This document shows, piece after piece, positions 1 through 12,188 of a DNA stretch of 64,000 bases. The notes under the pieces are model-generated. The model was not told the DNA's origin. It saw only the letters and a list, made by a program, of their open reading frames with translations, and made no database searches. A program made the position numbers and the translations under genes. Location: contig JASFXZ010000033.1 of assembly GCA_032209605.1 (NCBI GenBank), positions 2,138,001-2,202,000 of the forward strand, given 5' to 3'. Each line of letters opens with the position of its first letter. Position 1 is the first letter of the stretch. The stretch comes from Mactromeris polynyma. Taxonomy: Eukaryota; Mollusca; Bivalvia; Venerida; Mactridae.

Positions 1-2139
1 TTCACTTTCTTGGTTGCACTACTGTACATTACAAATCCGTTGTGAATGACTTTAGATGAGGTGTTGAATTTTGTATGATCTATTGTACCATATTCACTTT
101 GAAGAAAATCAGCTTCAGGTTTAGTCAGTGTCTTTACTGGTTCTGGTTTCACAACATGACACTGTTTTGCGTTGCCATGTTTATGAGTAGGCCTCTTGCT
201 TTTCAACATTTTTTCTATCATATCTTTAGCACAGGAATCTTCAGGCAATTCCACAAGATTTCTCTCAACACGTTTCTTTGCCTGCATGTGCCAAAACACG
301 TCCCTACATACATTTCCTGTTCCATGGATGGTATCCATGATGTCCCCATTAAATGATTCATACGGGAAGCATGACCAACACCATAATGGACCCCATCTTT
401 TGACCATGTCTGCCAAATGGGTAAGGTTGTGTACATTCATACTCATGAATTCAGGCCCATATAAAAGTTCAACATTTCTGGTAAATGTACATAATAAAAC
501 GTTTGCACGATTTATCTTATCCTGTTCAATTCCTTCTCCAAGCAGGATATATATAGCTTCCACCAAACAACTGAAATGCACCAAATATACATCTTGAAGG
601 TAAGGCAACAGACAAGGTAATGAATAGAACAGTAGCCAGTTGCGTAGTTCTGATGCCTTCCAGTGGTGGTAAGTGTTTGTTATAGCTCTTGGTCGCCTAT
701 GGATGAAGTAAGGTGGCTTGATCAGTTGAAGATGTTGATCAATTGCCTTTGTTTGCCCTCCTATGAACCATGGAAGTTTTGAAAACTTATTATCAAACCA
801 GATTTCCATAAACTTCTTAACAACACCCAAGAGAGTACCATGCATATAGTCAATCACCACATTGTTTATCAATGAAAAATATGCTAAGTACAAAAAGACA
901 GTTTCTCCATAAAATCCCATCACACGTTTACGACTGGTGCAAGCTTGTTTCGCATGATTCTTTATGGATTCATCCGTGCGCATTTCTACCTGTTCCTGTT
1001 TCCGGTAAGAACGACAATGCCCAGCACCACTGGCAACAGATTCTCCTTTCTGCTCACAATATAGGCAGCCATATTCTCCATTGTGGTGGGTCATTTGTAG
1101 GATGTAAGCTCTAGCTTGCAAATCCATTGTCAAAATTACTAGCATAGCCTTTGACTGTATTGGTTCACCATTGTAGATAAATTCAAACCCTTCATTGTAT
1201 AGGTGGTTAAGGTCTTGAACAAGTGGTTTCAGGAAAGACACCATGTTTGGTTTCCCAGTACCCTGCCAAATGCCCCATAGTACCATGTTTCTAGTGAGAA
1301 ATCTTTCTTTTGGTGGCAATTCATTTACCAGTAAAAAAACTGGCCACAATGACACTGAAGAGCTCTTGAACAATGGCACGCCATCAGTGAACATTGAAAG
1401 TGTCACATTGTTTTTATCATTAAGGAATGCTCCACTTTGTTTGAGTTTCTTGTATTCAGATCCAGACTTGATGTCAGAAATTATTTTAGAGTCTGGAATA
1501 TCCCCACCTTCTTGGATAGAATCCCATATTCCAGGACGCTCAAACAATTCTTTTAACTGTTTGCCAATATCAGCAGTCACGAAATACTCCTTTTTGGTGG
1601 TTGTTCCTGTGCAGCCAGGTGTAGAACATGTTTCTTCACTATCTGGGGTGTTCTTCTTGCAAACACCACAAAACAAATTGTATTTTAAGTAATATCTGTC
1701 AAACCCACATTCTTCTTTAAGAGTTTTCACAGACTGAATCGCGGTGTTTGCATTTGGTAAATGTAAGTTTACAATATTCAAAAGGTCATGTAATGCTACA
1801 TTTGACAAATTGTGCCTTGTGGCATATGCTGCAATTGCCATTACATGTTCAGATTTTGATATATTTGATATATACAAATCGTTTTGTGGAGGTAACACAT
1901 ATAGTGGTGGATCTGATATGTCTGCAGTCTTAATCTGTTCATCATTGTTTTCATTCACGTTTTGGTTTTCCTCGTCATCAGAACTGGAAAAATGCACACT
2001 TTCTTCAGGTACAAGTATACTCTCACTGTCACTATCTATACTCATATCACTGTCGACATGTTCCAAGACATCATTAGCACCAGCTTCTGCTATATCAATA
2101 GCTTCTAACCCTACAGCTGCTTCACCTTCTTGAGGTTCA
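1..2139 (-). CDS. Transposase-like gene, large exon (partial)
   Basis: The acceptor reads TTACTTTCAG on the minus strand and the exon starts at 2139. The split codon AG|T joined to the upstream exon keeps the frame open. There is no stop down to position 1. Plus-strand open frames at 1243-1692 and 1744-2133 are shadows of this exon. Confidence 0.8.
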
Positions 2140-3050
2140 CTGAAAGTAATTAATACATTGAAAGATATTGAATACATATATATACTATAAACAAGAGCAG
2201 CCACAGGAGACAGAGTGCTATGAAAACACTATATGAAGTATACTTTTAAACAAAAAAGGGACATAAACCATAAAAAATTAATGTAAGAATCATGTACCTT
2301 GTGTCGCATGATAAGAGTGATGAAAGAAACATTTACTTGATTACTTAATCAAATGCAGGATATACACTGAACATGCATCAAAATTAACCTTAAATTCTGA
2401 GTAAAAAGAGGCATAATTTATGAACAAGGGGGCCATGATGTCGCACACCTGAGTAAAGTTACAAATTTGGTGAAAATCCATCCAGCTGTAAACACTTTCT
2501 ATTAAAAGAATTATTCGGAAAAAAACTTGAGAGAGGTCCGTGCCAGGATGGATCAGACCAAATTTGGTAAAGATTTAACCAGGGCTTGTGGTAAAAGTTG
2601 TGTAAAATTTGTTTCTATTTTTAGCTCAGGCGACCCTAAAAAGGGTCAAGCCGTTCATAAGAACAAGTCCCTTTTTCTATTTTTAATTCTAGCAGCCTCT
2701 AAAAGGGGCAAAACAAAAGTGTTTTAATTAACTTGACAAAGGATTTTGCAGATGCTTTGAAAGTGCTAAGAAGTAGTCATTCAAAGGTTTTTTTCATTTT
2801 TAGCTCTAGGAACCCCGGAAAGAGGGGGCCAAGGAAAATTGAATAAATTTGAGAGGTCCAAGCCAGGATGTTTCAGACCAAATTTGGTAAAGATCCATCT
2901 GGCAGTTCATGTGAAGAACTTGTTGAATTCTATTCTTTGATTTTTATTACCTTAAACGTCTTTTCCGTGACCCATAAACAGTACTCTTAGGTAGTGGCAG
3001 GGATGGATCAGCTTCATACTGCTTATATCTCCCTCTTTGGCCTTCAACAA
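1..3050 (-). CDS. Tnp2/DUF4218-type transposase-like protein, 5' and 3' partial, two exons seen
   Basis: Read on the minus strand, exon 2951-3050 splices in phase to exon 2139-1. The second exon is open for 713 codons without a stop and runs off the left edge. The protein begins with an acidic, serine-rich stretch. A Cys cluster (CxxC, ten residues, C, four residues, C) lies near 1610-1680. A block starting FTDGVPLFKSSSVSLWPVF near 1330-1400 is followed by a YGCLYC motif near 1060, the order and wording of the Tnp2 transposase family. The HNLTHLADMVKRWGPL block near 340-435 resembles DUF4218, which follows Tnp2 in CACTA/EnSpm-like elements. No frameshift is visible, so it is either young or under constraint. 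Element ends were not found. The family call is from memory of conserved motifs; activity is unknown. Confidence 0.8.
2440..2930. repeat. Diverged duplicated intronic repeat
   Basis: A segment of about 50 bp starting GAGAGGTCC at 2530 recurs at 2851 (shared core CAGACCAAATTTGGTAAAGA). The AGCTC-to-AAAAGGG blocks between them also recur in diverged form. It lies in the transposase-like gene intron and looks like a decayed interspersed element. Confidence 0.5.
2951..3050 (-). CDS. Transposase-like gene, upstream exon
   Basis: This 100-bp exon has an acceptor (TTTCTCTAG) and a donor (AAG|GTAAT). It encodes a basic segment that contains KSTVYGSRKRRL and ends in phase with the next exon. The incoming phase requires one base from a further upstream exon, which I did not find. 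Confidence 0.65.
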
Positions 3051-3480
3051 CTAGAGAAACAGAAACCAAAATGTACAAATAATTTAATCAGAAAATAATG
3101 AATTATGAAAAGCACTTAAATTGGTTGTGATGGTAACAGTACCCTAACCCTAGAAATCGGAGATGGGAAATGTAGATGTATGAGATCAAAGTTGTTTACT
3201 GATCACTTTGGACAGAGGCAAGGTGTGGGTTGAAACCCCAATATTTTCTAATCTTTCCTAAAAAAAAACAAGTGAGTATAAACCAACTGGAGACTGAGAT
3301 TTGTACCTCAAAATAAGTTAAGTAATTGCAACACCATTAAAGCATATTTCATTAAAGTATATTTCATGCCTCATAATTACTTAGATTCATGTAATCCTGG
3401 CCTTACCTCATAGGGTTACATAGACATGCGGAACGCCATTTTTAGACAGTATTTCTATCATTTAAAGACGGGCATTTAAC

Positions 3481-3719
3481 TTAACCCTTTCCCACATGGA
3501 TACGTATTTATGCGAATGCGACCAATGCAGATCCAGATCAGCCTGCACATCTGTGCAGTCTGATCAGGATCTCCACTGTTCGCTTTTCAGTCAGAAATCC
3601 TTCTATGAATATAAAAGCGAACAGTGGAGATCCTGATCAGACTGCACGGATGTGCAGGCTGGTCTGGATCTGCACTGGTCGCATATGCATAAACACGTAT
3701 CCGTGTGGGAAAGGGTTAA
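3481..3719. mobile_element. Foldback MITE with TTAA ends
   Basis: The element is almost one long palindrome. It starts TTAACCCTTTCCCACA and ends with the inverse TGTGGGAAAGGGTTAA. Its two arms of about 110 bp (cores GAACAGTGGAGATCCTGATC and its complement) fold on each other around a short spacer near 3590-3610. TTAA at both borders fits a TTAA-targeting superfamily such as piggyBac; that assignment is inference. It has no coding capacity. Confidence 0.85.
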
Positions 3720-6028
3720 GAGTGTTCCTGGATTCTGTACCAGTACAACTACAAGCCTGTTCTCGTTTTTTCTGACAGAAAATTCTCCCAAAATACCCTG
3801 CGGAATTGTATAAAAAAAATTCTGAGATATTTTTTAATAGAAATCGATGTGAAAACGATAATTGTGTTACCGTAAAAAAACATACATCAAACGCTTGTCA
3901 TGTTTTGTTTCTGCTATGTTCTAATTCAAGGCTTGCTGTTAAATCATTGTTTTCCCATGATGCCTTTCATTTAGTCCTATTTTGTCTGTTTCTAGTTCGG
4001 GAATATGGTAAGCTGGGGAACTCAATACGTAAAAATTACGAATTTTATCAAATGGATGTTTTTTCTATATTTTAGTTACCTAAAGGTATTAGACTATAAA
4101 ACTTAGATACCACTTCTTCTAGTCATCTACACTTACATTTAGTGTAACACCAGGGCTCTAGACAGTTGTTAGGGGACTAATACCTATACCCACAATGGAG
4201 CGAAACTTCCATATATAAAATATCACAAAGGGGAATTTTAAGCCCATCTTATAAGTAGGGCTGCCACTATATACACATGTCACATGACACCGTTGGGTTT
4301 ACAAGTGACTTTTTCAGTTTTTGGTTATAATAAAATTGGTTCGGTTATATATGAAATAAATAAAATTCTCACTATTATAAACTGATGATTTAATGACTTG
4401 TAATTTCCAGACTTAAACATGAGACTAAGGTAAGTGGAATAAGAACCAAGTGTTATAATATTAAATAAAGAAGAGCTATTACTAGAAATAGAACTTAGTG
4501 TCCTGTAATAAAAGTAAACTGTGGTTCCTATAGCTGTGTGACTAAAAGATAATGAGTATAACTATAATACGTGTACAAGTTCTTTGACTATAATATTGCT
4601 TCAGGAATAAATATGCCATGTGACATACTGAACTCATAACCCGAAAAACAACAACAAAAATGAACATACATATATATATTATGTCTGTGATATTATTTAT
4701 TTAAAGTATACCAAATATCACGATTCAATTAGTTTTACAACACCCGCAGCAAACCACACGAATGGTAAGTTTTACAACACTGCCGTAGCAAACATGCGTA
4801 CATACAAGACAAGTATTGAAGTAAGTTTGCCAGTACTGGAATCGGATATATCGACATATTTTATCAGGTCCCTATAATGTCGACATAACGGGGTTCGACT
4901 GTACATGGAATAGGGATATAAGAATTACCGTGAGATTATAACTACATTGTATCTGGTTCCCACAACATGTCATCTTGTGACAGTAAACCTGTATTATATT
5001 GATCTGTTAATTTTAAATCCATATTCTCACATTTTCTGATTTAATCAGTGGCTTTTATTAGCCGGTATTTTATGAAGTTTCCTGCCATTAAATATGTTAC
5101 ACAACCATTGGTGTAATTATGAAGATTTTATGTAATTTTTTTTTCATCCTTATTTTCTTGATCATAAAACCGTGTGGTTAATGTTTTTTGAGAATTGCAA
5201 TATGTCTTGTTGAAGGCAGTTTAATATCCCCGCCAGGCATCTTGGTATTAACGATTACGCAACTTTTCCTGACTTTTCTGATCTTTATACATCATTCCAG
5301 TCAATAGATTGATCAGACCAAAAAAAACTTGCAGCCTGTCAGTTACTATGTCAGTTTATTATAAAACTGATGTTGTTTTTTTCTCCCATCCAAAACCCAT
5401 TTTATTCTTCTTTCCTTAAAGTTGTAATGCCGCCCAATTTGGTTTGAAAGTAAAAACAGGGAAATAATTGGATTCTTGTTGCTGTGTCTGTAAGCAATAT
5501 AACAACAGACTTGTTGCTGTGTACACCTAGGTATGACAATTGACTCGTTGCCGTGTACACCTATAGGTATGACAATTGACTCGTTGTCATGTCTACCTAT
5601 AAGACAACTGACTAGTTGCTGTGAAGGACAGTATTCCATGATTGACTCAGTGTCTCTTTCATTACTTATCGGCTCTATTGTAGCTTAATGAAGCAAATTA
5701 TACAGAGAATCAATGTGACATAAAATCTACAGTGTGCCTCAGGGACTTTGACTATATTGTTGTAATGTCAATTAAATCCTAAGTTTATTGTAGCAATAAA
5801 TTTCAGCTTTGATGGATGATTTATTTGGTTCTATCTACCGACACAGATTAATTTCTACTGACAATGTAATTGTCAGATTCTCTTTATTTTAATTCTGATC
5901 CTGTTCCATGGAATTGGTGGCTGTTTTCTGAATTATAATTGTCACCAAGGGATGAAGCATGTTTTGTTTGCTGTATGGTCCAACCAGTCCTTTGATAGTT
6001 GACAAGGACTATTTTATTTAACACTTCC
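3720..6028. other. Non-coding stretch
   Basis: No exon is supported here. A GGGGTTCGACTGTA end near 4890-4903 looks like a solitary terminal repeat of a Tc1/pogo-like element. A start CAGGGCTCTAGA at 4150 resembles the ends of the elements at 32958 and 62248. A degenerate tandem of about 45 bp (core GACAATTGACTCGTTG) occupies 5490-5630. Confidence 0.5.
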
Positions 6029-6254
6029 ATATGAGTGCTGTTGTACGATTTCCAACCTCTTCTTTAAGTGACATCATTGCCAGAAAAGGTCACATGTGAT
6101 GTCACCATGTACTGACAGTAAGCTATATTTGCCCCATATAATTATAAGGAGTAAACATTGTTTCCTGCTTGCGAAAAGTCATATCGCATGATGCGTTTTA
6201 TTGAAATGACATCACTTACAGAGGAGGTTGTAAATCCCATAGCAGCACTCATAT
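6029..6254. mobile_element. Palindromic MITE, family A, copy 1
   Basis: It starts ATATGAGTGCTG and ends CAGCACTCATAT. The arms carry the inverted motifs TCCAACCTCTTCTTTAAGTG and CACTTACAGAGGAGGTTG, and the inner part contains TGACATCA boxes. The same order of motifs is found at 21013-21261, 31679-31911 and 60680-60925. It is non-coding. Confidence 0.85.
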
Positions 6255-6885
6255 ACAGGCATTTAAATAAAAGGACACAAAACTTCTTAACAAAAAATCA
6301 CATGTGAGTGGTGTGTGGGGTTGGGAGGGGGGGGGGGGTTGTAACTTCTAAGGAATAGTATTCTAAGGATGAGTCTGTTAATAGACTATGTTAAGAATTT
6401 GATAAAATGGTATTACCTTGAGTACGATGTAAAGTTTTTGATACATTGATGTTCAGTCAGACGATATATTCTTTCTTTCAAGTTTCCATGACATTTTAAT
6501 TCAGCAGGTTTTAATTCTAATTTTAATTGTTGTTTGTACTGCAGGATTAGAGAATAAACATCAGATTTATAATAATCCATTGTAACTTGATTGCAACACA
6601 CAAAGTTGTGAATTCCCCTAGACAAACCAGTACTCTTCCTGAGATGAATTACTCGTTTTCTTGTATACGAGACTGGGATTGCCCGCGATTACACCGGTAT
6701 AGAAAACACTGGTATTGTATATACTCCCCCCATGTAGGATAAGTCTTGTGCTGATGACGTCACATAATGAAGTTACATACCATTGAATAATAACTTGATA
6801 GAATTTGTAAAATAATAGGTAACTATAAGCAAAAATGCTTCAAATCTTTAGTCGTTTTATTCAATCTCGTCCTTTGTTTCTTAAA
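6255..6885. other. Non-coding stretch
   Basis: A poly-G run lies near 6327-6340. No exon, RNA gene or clear repeat is seen. Confidence 0.4.
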
Positions 6886-6981
6886 AAGAATCTTTCATTG
6901 GCCTTGTGAGCAGATGTTTTGGCGGGAATGAGACTCCCGCCATATAATTCTATCCATACTGAAAGCCAATGAAAGATTCTT
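6886..6981. promoter_or_regulatory. Nested hairpin with E2F-like site between inverted CCAAT boxes
   Basis: A perfect 17-bp inverted repeat (6886-6902 with 6965-6981) encloses a second hairpin, GGCGGGA-N7-TCCCGCC, at 6921-6941. TTTGGCGGGAA at 6918-6928 matches the E2F consensus. ATTGG (6897) and CCAAT (6966) are CCAAT boxes facing each other. CCAAT plus E2F is typical of cell-cycle promoters. No gene start is seen beside it, so it may instead be part of a repeat. Confidence 0.35.
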
Positions 6982-8805
6982 ATAATACCCTTCCCCCCCT
7001 GCAAACAAAGTTTGGGGGGTATATGGAGTCGCTCTGTTGGTTGGTCAGCATTTCTTGAAATTGATGTTTCTTCTCTGTTATAACGTAGGATATGTTTGTG
7101 TCTACAGAAGTACATACAATGTAGTCTGTATGCTGAGCAAAGTGTGGAGGCATTTTTCTTGTTTTTAGAATATGATGAATATTGATGTATGCAAATGAGG
7201 ACTAAATACTGCCTGCATGGTCTGTTTGTCTAATAAACCAAAACCAGTCTATAACTATGTCATGAATAATTAATAGGTTTTATTTATTTATTGGGTCTGA
7301 TCAGGGACGCTGCATTAATCACAAGTGCAATGTTATTGCACAAATTGTTATCTTTATTGCAAAGGGAGGTAATCCTACTGTTGGGTCACCGATTGGTCTG
7401 TATTTGGTGTGAGTTTAGTAGTTTTCATGACAACCAAGCTGTTGTATTTATGGGTATAATTATAGCAGCGGCCCTGTCTGTCTGCGTCTATGTTAGGTGT
7501 TTTGTTTGTTTTTCTGTCCGTTAAAAATTTCCCCTGGTAACACCTGTCTGTATATTTTCCAAACAAACCTTGTAAAAACTGCTCAAATTCCTCGTGAAAA
7601 GACAGAAAAAGAAATGGTTAAACCTTGGATAATTGAAACGCTTTCCAAGGTTGTTTGCCAAGGTTTTACATGTAGTAAAATAGTGTCCCGAAAAGCTGTC
7701 TATATAGCGCCCTGTAAGGTCAAATCATCCATTATACTGAAAGTAATCACATGTTTGTGTTAATACAGAGCCTTGTCTTGTTTCATTTTATGTACTGATA
7801 GGTTTACCAGACAAATTAAATTTATTTTCCTGAAAATTGTCAGTTGAAAAGACAACCGCCTTAAAAATTGGCAGTTCTGTTTTTTCTGTAAAAGCTTTGA
7901 CATTTACTTATTTCCTCTTTAAGTGGCTGGCGTTTATCGGATGTTCCAAAAAATCACCATTGAATAAGCAGTACTCAATTAAGTGGCTCAGGCGTTCTAG
8001 CTGATGTTAAGAATATCACCATGAAATTATCTGTGCTTGTATTTGCTGTCCACAAGTTGCCGTGACAACCTAGTATTTAATTCAAGTCTACAGAAGTTCA
8101 GACAAAAAGGCATTAAGTTAGCATTCACTTGTGTGTTAGTATAGTATCCAGATGCTTTTAGCCGTGGTTTTGTGTTTCACCATCTTGTGTAATTCTACCA
8201 TTCACGAAACTATACATGGTACTTATGAAAGCTTTTTCTGCCCGTTAATGGAATTGTGTTAATAGAATTACTACATCCAATTCTGCGTGTGGAAGTAGTC
8301 ACTAATTGGAACTAATGCATTATTTTATTGTCAATTTGTATTGCTTTTACAAATGATAGATGTTGCCTTGCAATGACAAGATGTTTGATTCAGGGTAAAA
8401 CATAAACAGAACTTAAGATCATTAAATCAGGGGCCTCACTCTGTTTGAGGGGAAAGGGGTCACAGCCCATGGTAGGGGGGATTTCAAGCAAACTTGGGGG
8501 GAGATCAAGTCAAGGTCAAACTGGTGTAGACAAACAATAATCCTCATACAGTTGCACACATTGGTAAACATGACAAGAAAGTATGTCAGATATTACGTCT
8601 ACTACGAAAATAGTATGTTTCAGTTTCCCTTTGCTTGGAATGGCAAAATTGAATTTAAATGGGAGGAAAATATACTATTTTGGTAGGGAATGGGACCGAT
8701 ATTTGGCACCAATAATTGAGGATTTACAGCCCCCAGCAGACACGACATATTTGATTTTGTTTGTGGATAGTTCTTAATTTTTTTACCCAACTTTCCCTTA
8801 AGATT
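6982..8805. other. Non-coding stretch
   Basis: Open frames near 7291-7763 have no recognisable domain or splice context. Nothing else is supported. Confidence 0.4.
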
Positions 8806-9786
8806 GTGCACTTGAGAAGACAATCTGCCTCCGTCTGCTGGGTTGTAATGTGCACTTGAGAAGACAATCTGCCTCCGTCTGCTGGGTTGTAATGCATTTG
8901 AGAAGACAATCTGCCTCCGTCTGCTTGGTTGTAATGTGCACTTGAGAAGACAATCTGCCTCCGTCTGCTGGGTTGTAATGTGCACTTGAGAAGACAATCT
9001 GCCTCCGTCTGCTGGGTTGTAATGCATTTGAGAAGACAATCTGCCTCCGTCTGCTGGGTTGTAATGCACTTGAGAAGACAATCTGCCTCCGTCTGCTGGG
9101 TTGTAATGTGCACTTGAGAAGACAATCTGCCTCCGCCTGCTTGCTTGTAATGCATTTGAGAAGACAATCTGCCTCCGTCTGCTTGGTTGTAATGCATTTG
9201 AGAAGACAATCTGCCTCCGTCTGCTTGGTTGTAATGCACTTGAGAAGACAATCTGCCTCCATCTGCTGGGTTGTAATGCACTTGAGAAGACAATCTGCCT
9301 CCGTCTGCTTGGTTGTAATGCATTTGAGAAGACAATCTGCCTCCATCTGCTGGGTTGTAATGCACTTGAGAAGACAATCTGCCTCCATCTGCTGGGTTGT
9401 AATGCACTTGAGAAGACAATCTGCCTCCGTCTGCTTGCTTGTAATGCACTTGAGAAGACAATCTGCCTCCGTCTGCTGGGTTGTAATGCACTTGAGAAGA
9501 CAATCTGCCTCCATCTGCTGGGTTGTAATGCACTTGAGAAGACAATCTGCCTCCATCTGCTGGGTTGTAATGTGCACTTGAGAGGACAATCTGCCTCCGT
9601 CTGCTTGGTTGTAATGCACTTGAGAAGACAATCTGCCTCCATCTGCTGGGTTGTAATGTGCACTTGAGAAGACAATCTGCCTCCGTCTGCTTGGTTGTAA
9701 TGCATTTGAGAAGACAATCTGCCTCCGCCTGCTTGGTTGTAATGCACTTGAGAAGACAATCTGCCTCCGTCTGCTCTGTTGTAATG
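8806..9786. repeat. 42-bp minisatellite, about 23 units
   Basis: The unit contains GAGAAGACAATCTGCCTCC and a variable TCTGCTGGGTTGTAATG part. Some units have two extra bases (TGTGCA instead of TGCA), which shift the frame. Because 42 is a multiple of three, long open frames of 277-379 codons arise on the minus strand and a shorter one on the plus strand. These are not genes. Confidence 0.95.
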
Positions 9787-9892
9787 CAGTTCAATTGTGG
9801 ATTCAAACTTGCTTCCTTGTGACCAATCTAGTTTTATATCCTGATGTTAGACTTAAAGTTGTATTTTATAATTATTTCTAGAGCAGTTCTTT

Positions 9893-10012
9893 CTGATCGA
9901 AACTTCCCTTGTGAGAAATTCAAGAAATATTCTTGAACAGTTCTTGATAAAAGTTCTTGAATAGCTGGTGAACAACAACAGGCCTTTCATGAACTACAAA
10001 TTCAAGAAATAA
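9893..10012. repeat. Small cluster of TTCaaGAA-type motifs
   Basis: Repeated TTCAAGAA/TTCTTGAA words, the same style as the large array at 17808-19545. Confidence 0.6.
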
Positions 10013-11559
10013 TTTATAAAACCATACTTTAGGTAATGGATTGCTTGACTGCTATTGTTTTTATCAATACCAGTAAGTTACTGAGTGGTAATGGAGCTGA
10101 ATACGAATGTCCGGTCGTACTATTTGAACAGTCTAAATGAGAAGTTGTATTTTCATCAGCGTTTATTGAGCAGTCAGATTTGCTGATAGATCGGGATCTC
10201 GTCTTGACAGAATTGATATTTTGCAATTCCATATATGTTAAACAGACTGTCTGCATTCAGAGCGGTCAATTTGGGGAGAATTAATCAACCTAGAAAATTC
10301 ATATTGCTCAATATCTGTTTCCATGGTTACTGTTTTCTTTCGTCAATTTTGTCAATTTGGCTATCGCGACTGGAATTGCCTGAAGGCATTATTAAAGCAA
10401 GAGAATAATTTGCTAATTGAATATGCATTTTATTCAAATCGAATGCAAATTCGATTAATTATTTTCTGTTCATTTTGTTTCGAAAGTTCAATATCTGTAG
10501 GAGCTTGAGATGCAGTCAGCCTGTTTGTGTTTTATGCTGTTTACAGGACAGAAGGTTTTAAAGAAAAACAATGTATATATGCACGCTGAAGACAAATTGC
10601 TAATTGTCAGAGAAAGTTTTTCACCTCATTCAGTATGGTTTCATAATTGTACTCCTGATCCATTAATCCCCCCCCCCCCCCTGTTTGTCCTCTTTGATTC
10701 TCTAAGTTATTCCTTATGGTCGGGCAGGCCATTCCTTGCGCCTCTGTCTCCTAACGTATGTACCCTTTAACCACATCAAGTGCCTTATGTTTTATGGATC
10801 ATGTTGTCTCCTGGAGGTCTGTGTGGAGAGGCACTGTCTTATGTATGTGGCATTCCCTGTAGCAACTGTATTCTCTCTCTTTTATATTCCTCCAACCATT
10901 ATGCATAGTGTAAAATACTCTTGTCATTTTATGCTTCAATTTGCATAATGAAATTTACTGTTGAAATCAATGTGATCCTGTTCAACAAATGTACATAATT
11001 TTGATGACTTTCATGTTAAGGTTTTTGTTACTCAATCTTTGGTTCTATTTGTGTCTGATATTTAAGATTGCCTTCTCTAGAAATTATATTTTCCCCTATT
11101 CTGTCTTGCAATTTTCTCTTCTCACTGCATGTGTTTGATATTTTCTGTTGGAAATCCAAATACATTGACCATAAATATCACATATGTCATGACACTTGCA
11201 ACAAATACTTGAATTTACAGATACATCAGATTTACAACAGAAATGCATTATACATGTACTTTGTGAATTTTTACCATTTTTGACATTCTAAAAGTAAGGA
11301 ATCATCCCTGTTATCTCTAGTATACTTCAATGTAGGGAAACAAATCCCTACTTTTGCCCTACTTTTTAAAGAAAAAATAGTCCTACTTTTTGAAAAGTGG
11401 TGAGTTGACAGCTTTGAGTTACCGTTACATCAATAACTCATCATAGTCTGTTACCAGTATTAAATTGTGTTTCTTATAAATGTTAGTCCTTATTGTGTTC
11501 AGATCATAGTTGAGGATTTTAGTGTGATGGAAGTTTCGCCTCTCCAGGAAGGAAGAACT
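10013..11559. other. Non-coding stretch
   Basis: A poly-C run lies near 10668-10681. Short open frames have no recognisable content. Nothing else is supported. Confidence 0.4.
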
Positions 11560-12188
11560 GTATAACCCACTCAGTACTGTATAACCCACTCAGCACTGTA
11601 TAACCCACTCAGCACTGTATAACCCACTCAGCACTGTATAACCCACTCAGCACTGTATAACCCAATCAGCACTGTATAACCCACTCAGCACTGTATAACC
11701 CACTCAGCACTGTATAACCCACTCAGCACTGTATAACCCAATCAGCACTGTATAACCCACTCAGCACTGTATAACCCACTCAGCACTGTATAACCCACTC
11801 AGCACTGTATAACCCAATCAGCACTGTATAACCCACTCAGCACTGTATAACCCACTCAGTACTGTATAACCCACTCAGCACTGTATAACCCAATCAGCAC
11901 TGTATAACCCACTCAGCACTGTATAACCCACTCAGCACTGTATAACCCACTCAGCACTGTATAACCCACTCAGCACTGTATAACCCACTCAGCACTGTAT
12001 AACCCACTCAGTACTGTATAACCCACTCAGCACTGTATAACCCGATCAGCACTGTATAACCCACTCAGTACTGTATAACCCACTCAGTACTGTATAACCC
12101 ACTCAGCACTGTATAACCCAATCAGCACTGTATAACCCAATCAGCACTGTATAACCCACTCAGTACTGTATAACCCACTCAGCACTGT
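11560..12188. repeat. 19-bp minisatellite, about 33 units
   Basis: The unit is CACTGTATAACCCACTCAG, with C/A (CACTC/CAATC) and C/T (AGCAC/AGTAC) variants. The units are head-to-tail with no spacers. Confidence 0.95.

Noticed and set aside
1243..2133. Plus-strand frames over the left end
   Set aside because: Antisense shadows of the transposase-like exon, which has the conserved motifs and splice sites.
7291..7763. Hydrophobic frames that might be a TMEM117 N-terminal exon
   Set aside because: No similarity to the expected N-terminal motifs, and no donor in the phase required by exon 27381.
8620..9806. Open frames of 277-379 codons on the minus strand and 157 on the plus strand
   Set aside because: Products of the 42-bp minisatellite.
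11560..12188. CRISPR-like direct repeat array
   Set aside because: 19-bp units abut with no spacers, in a eukaryotic setting.
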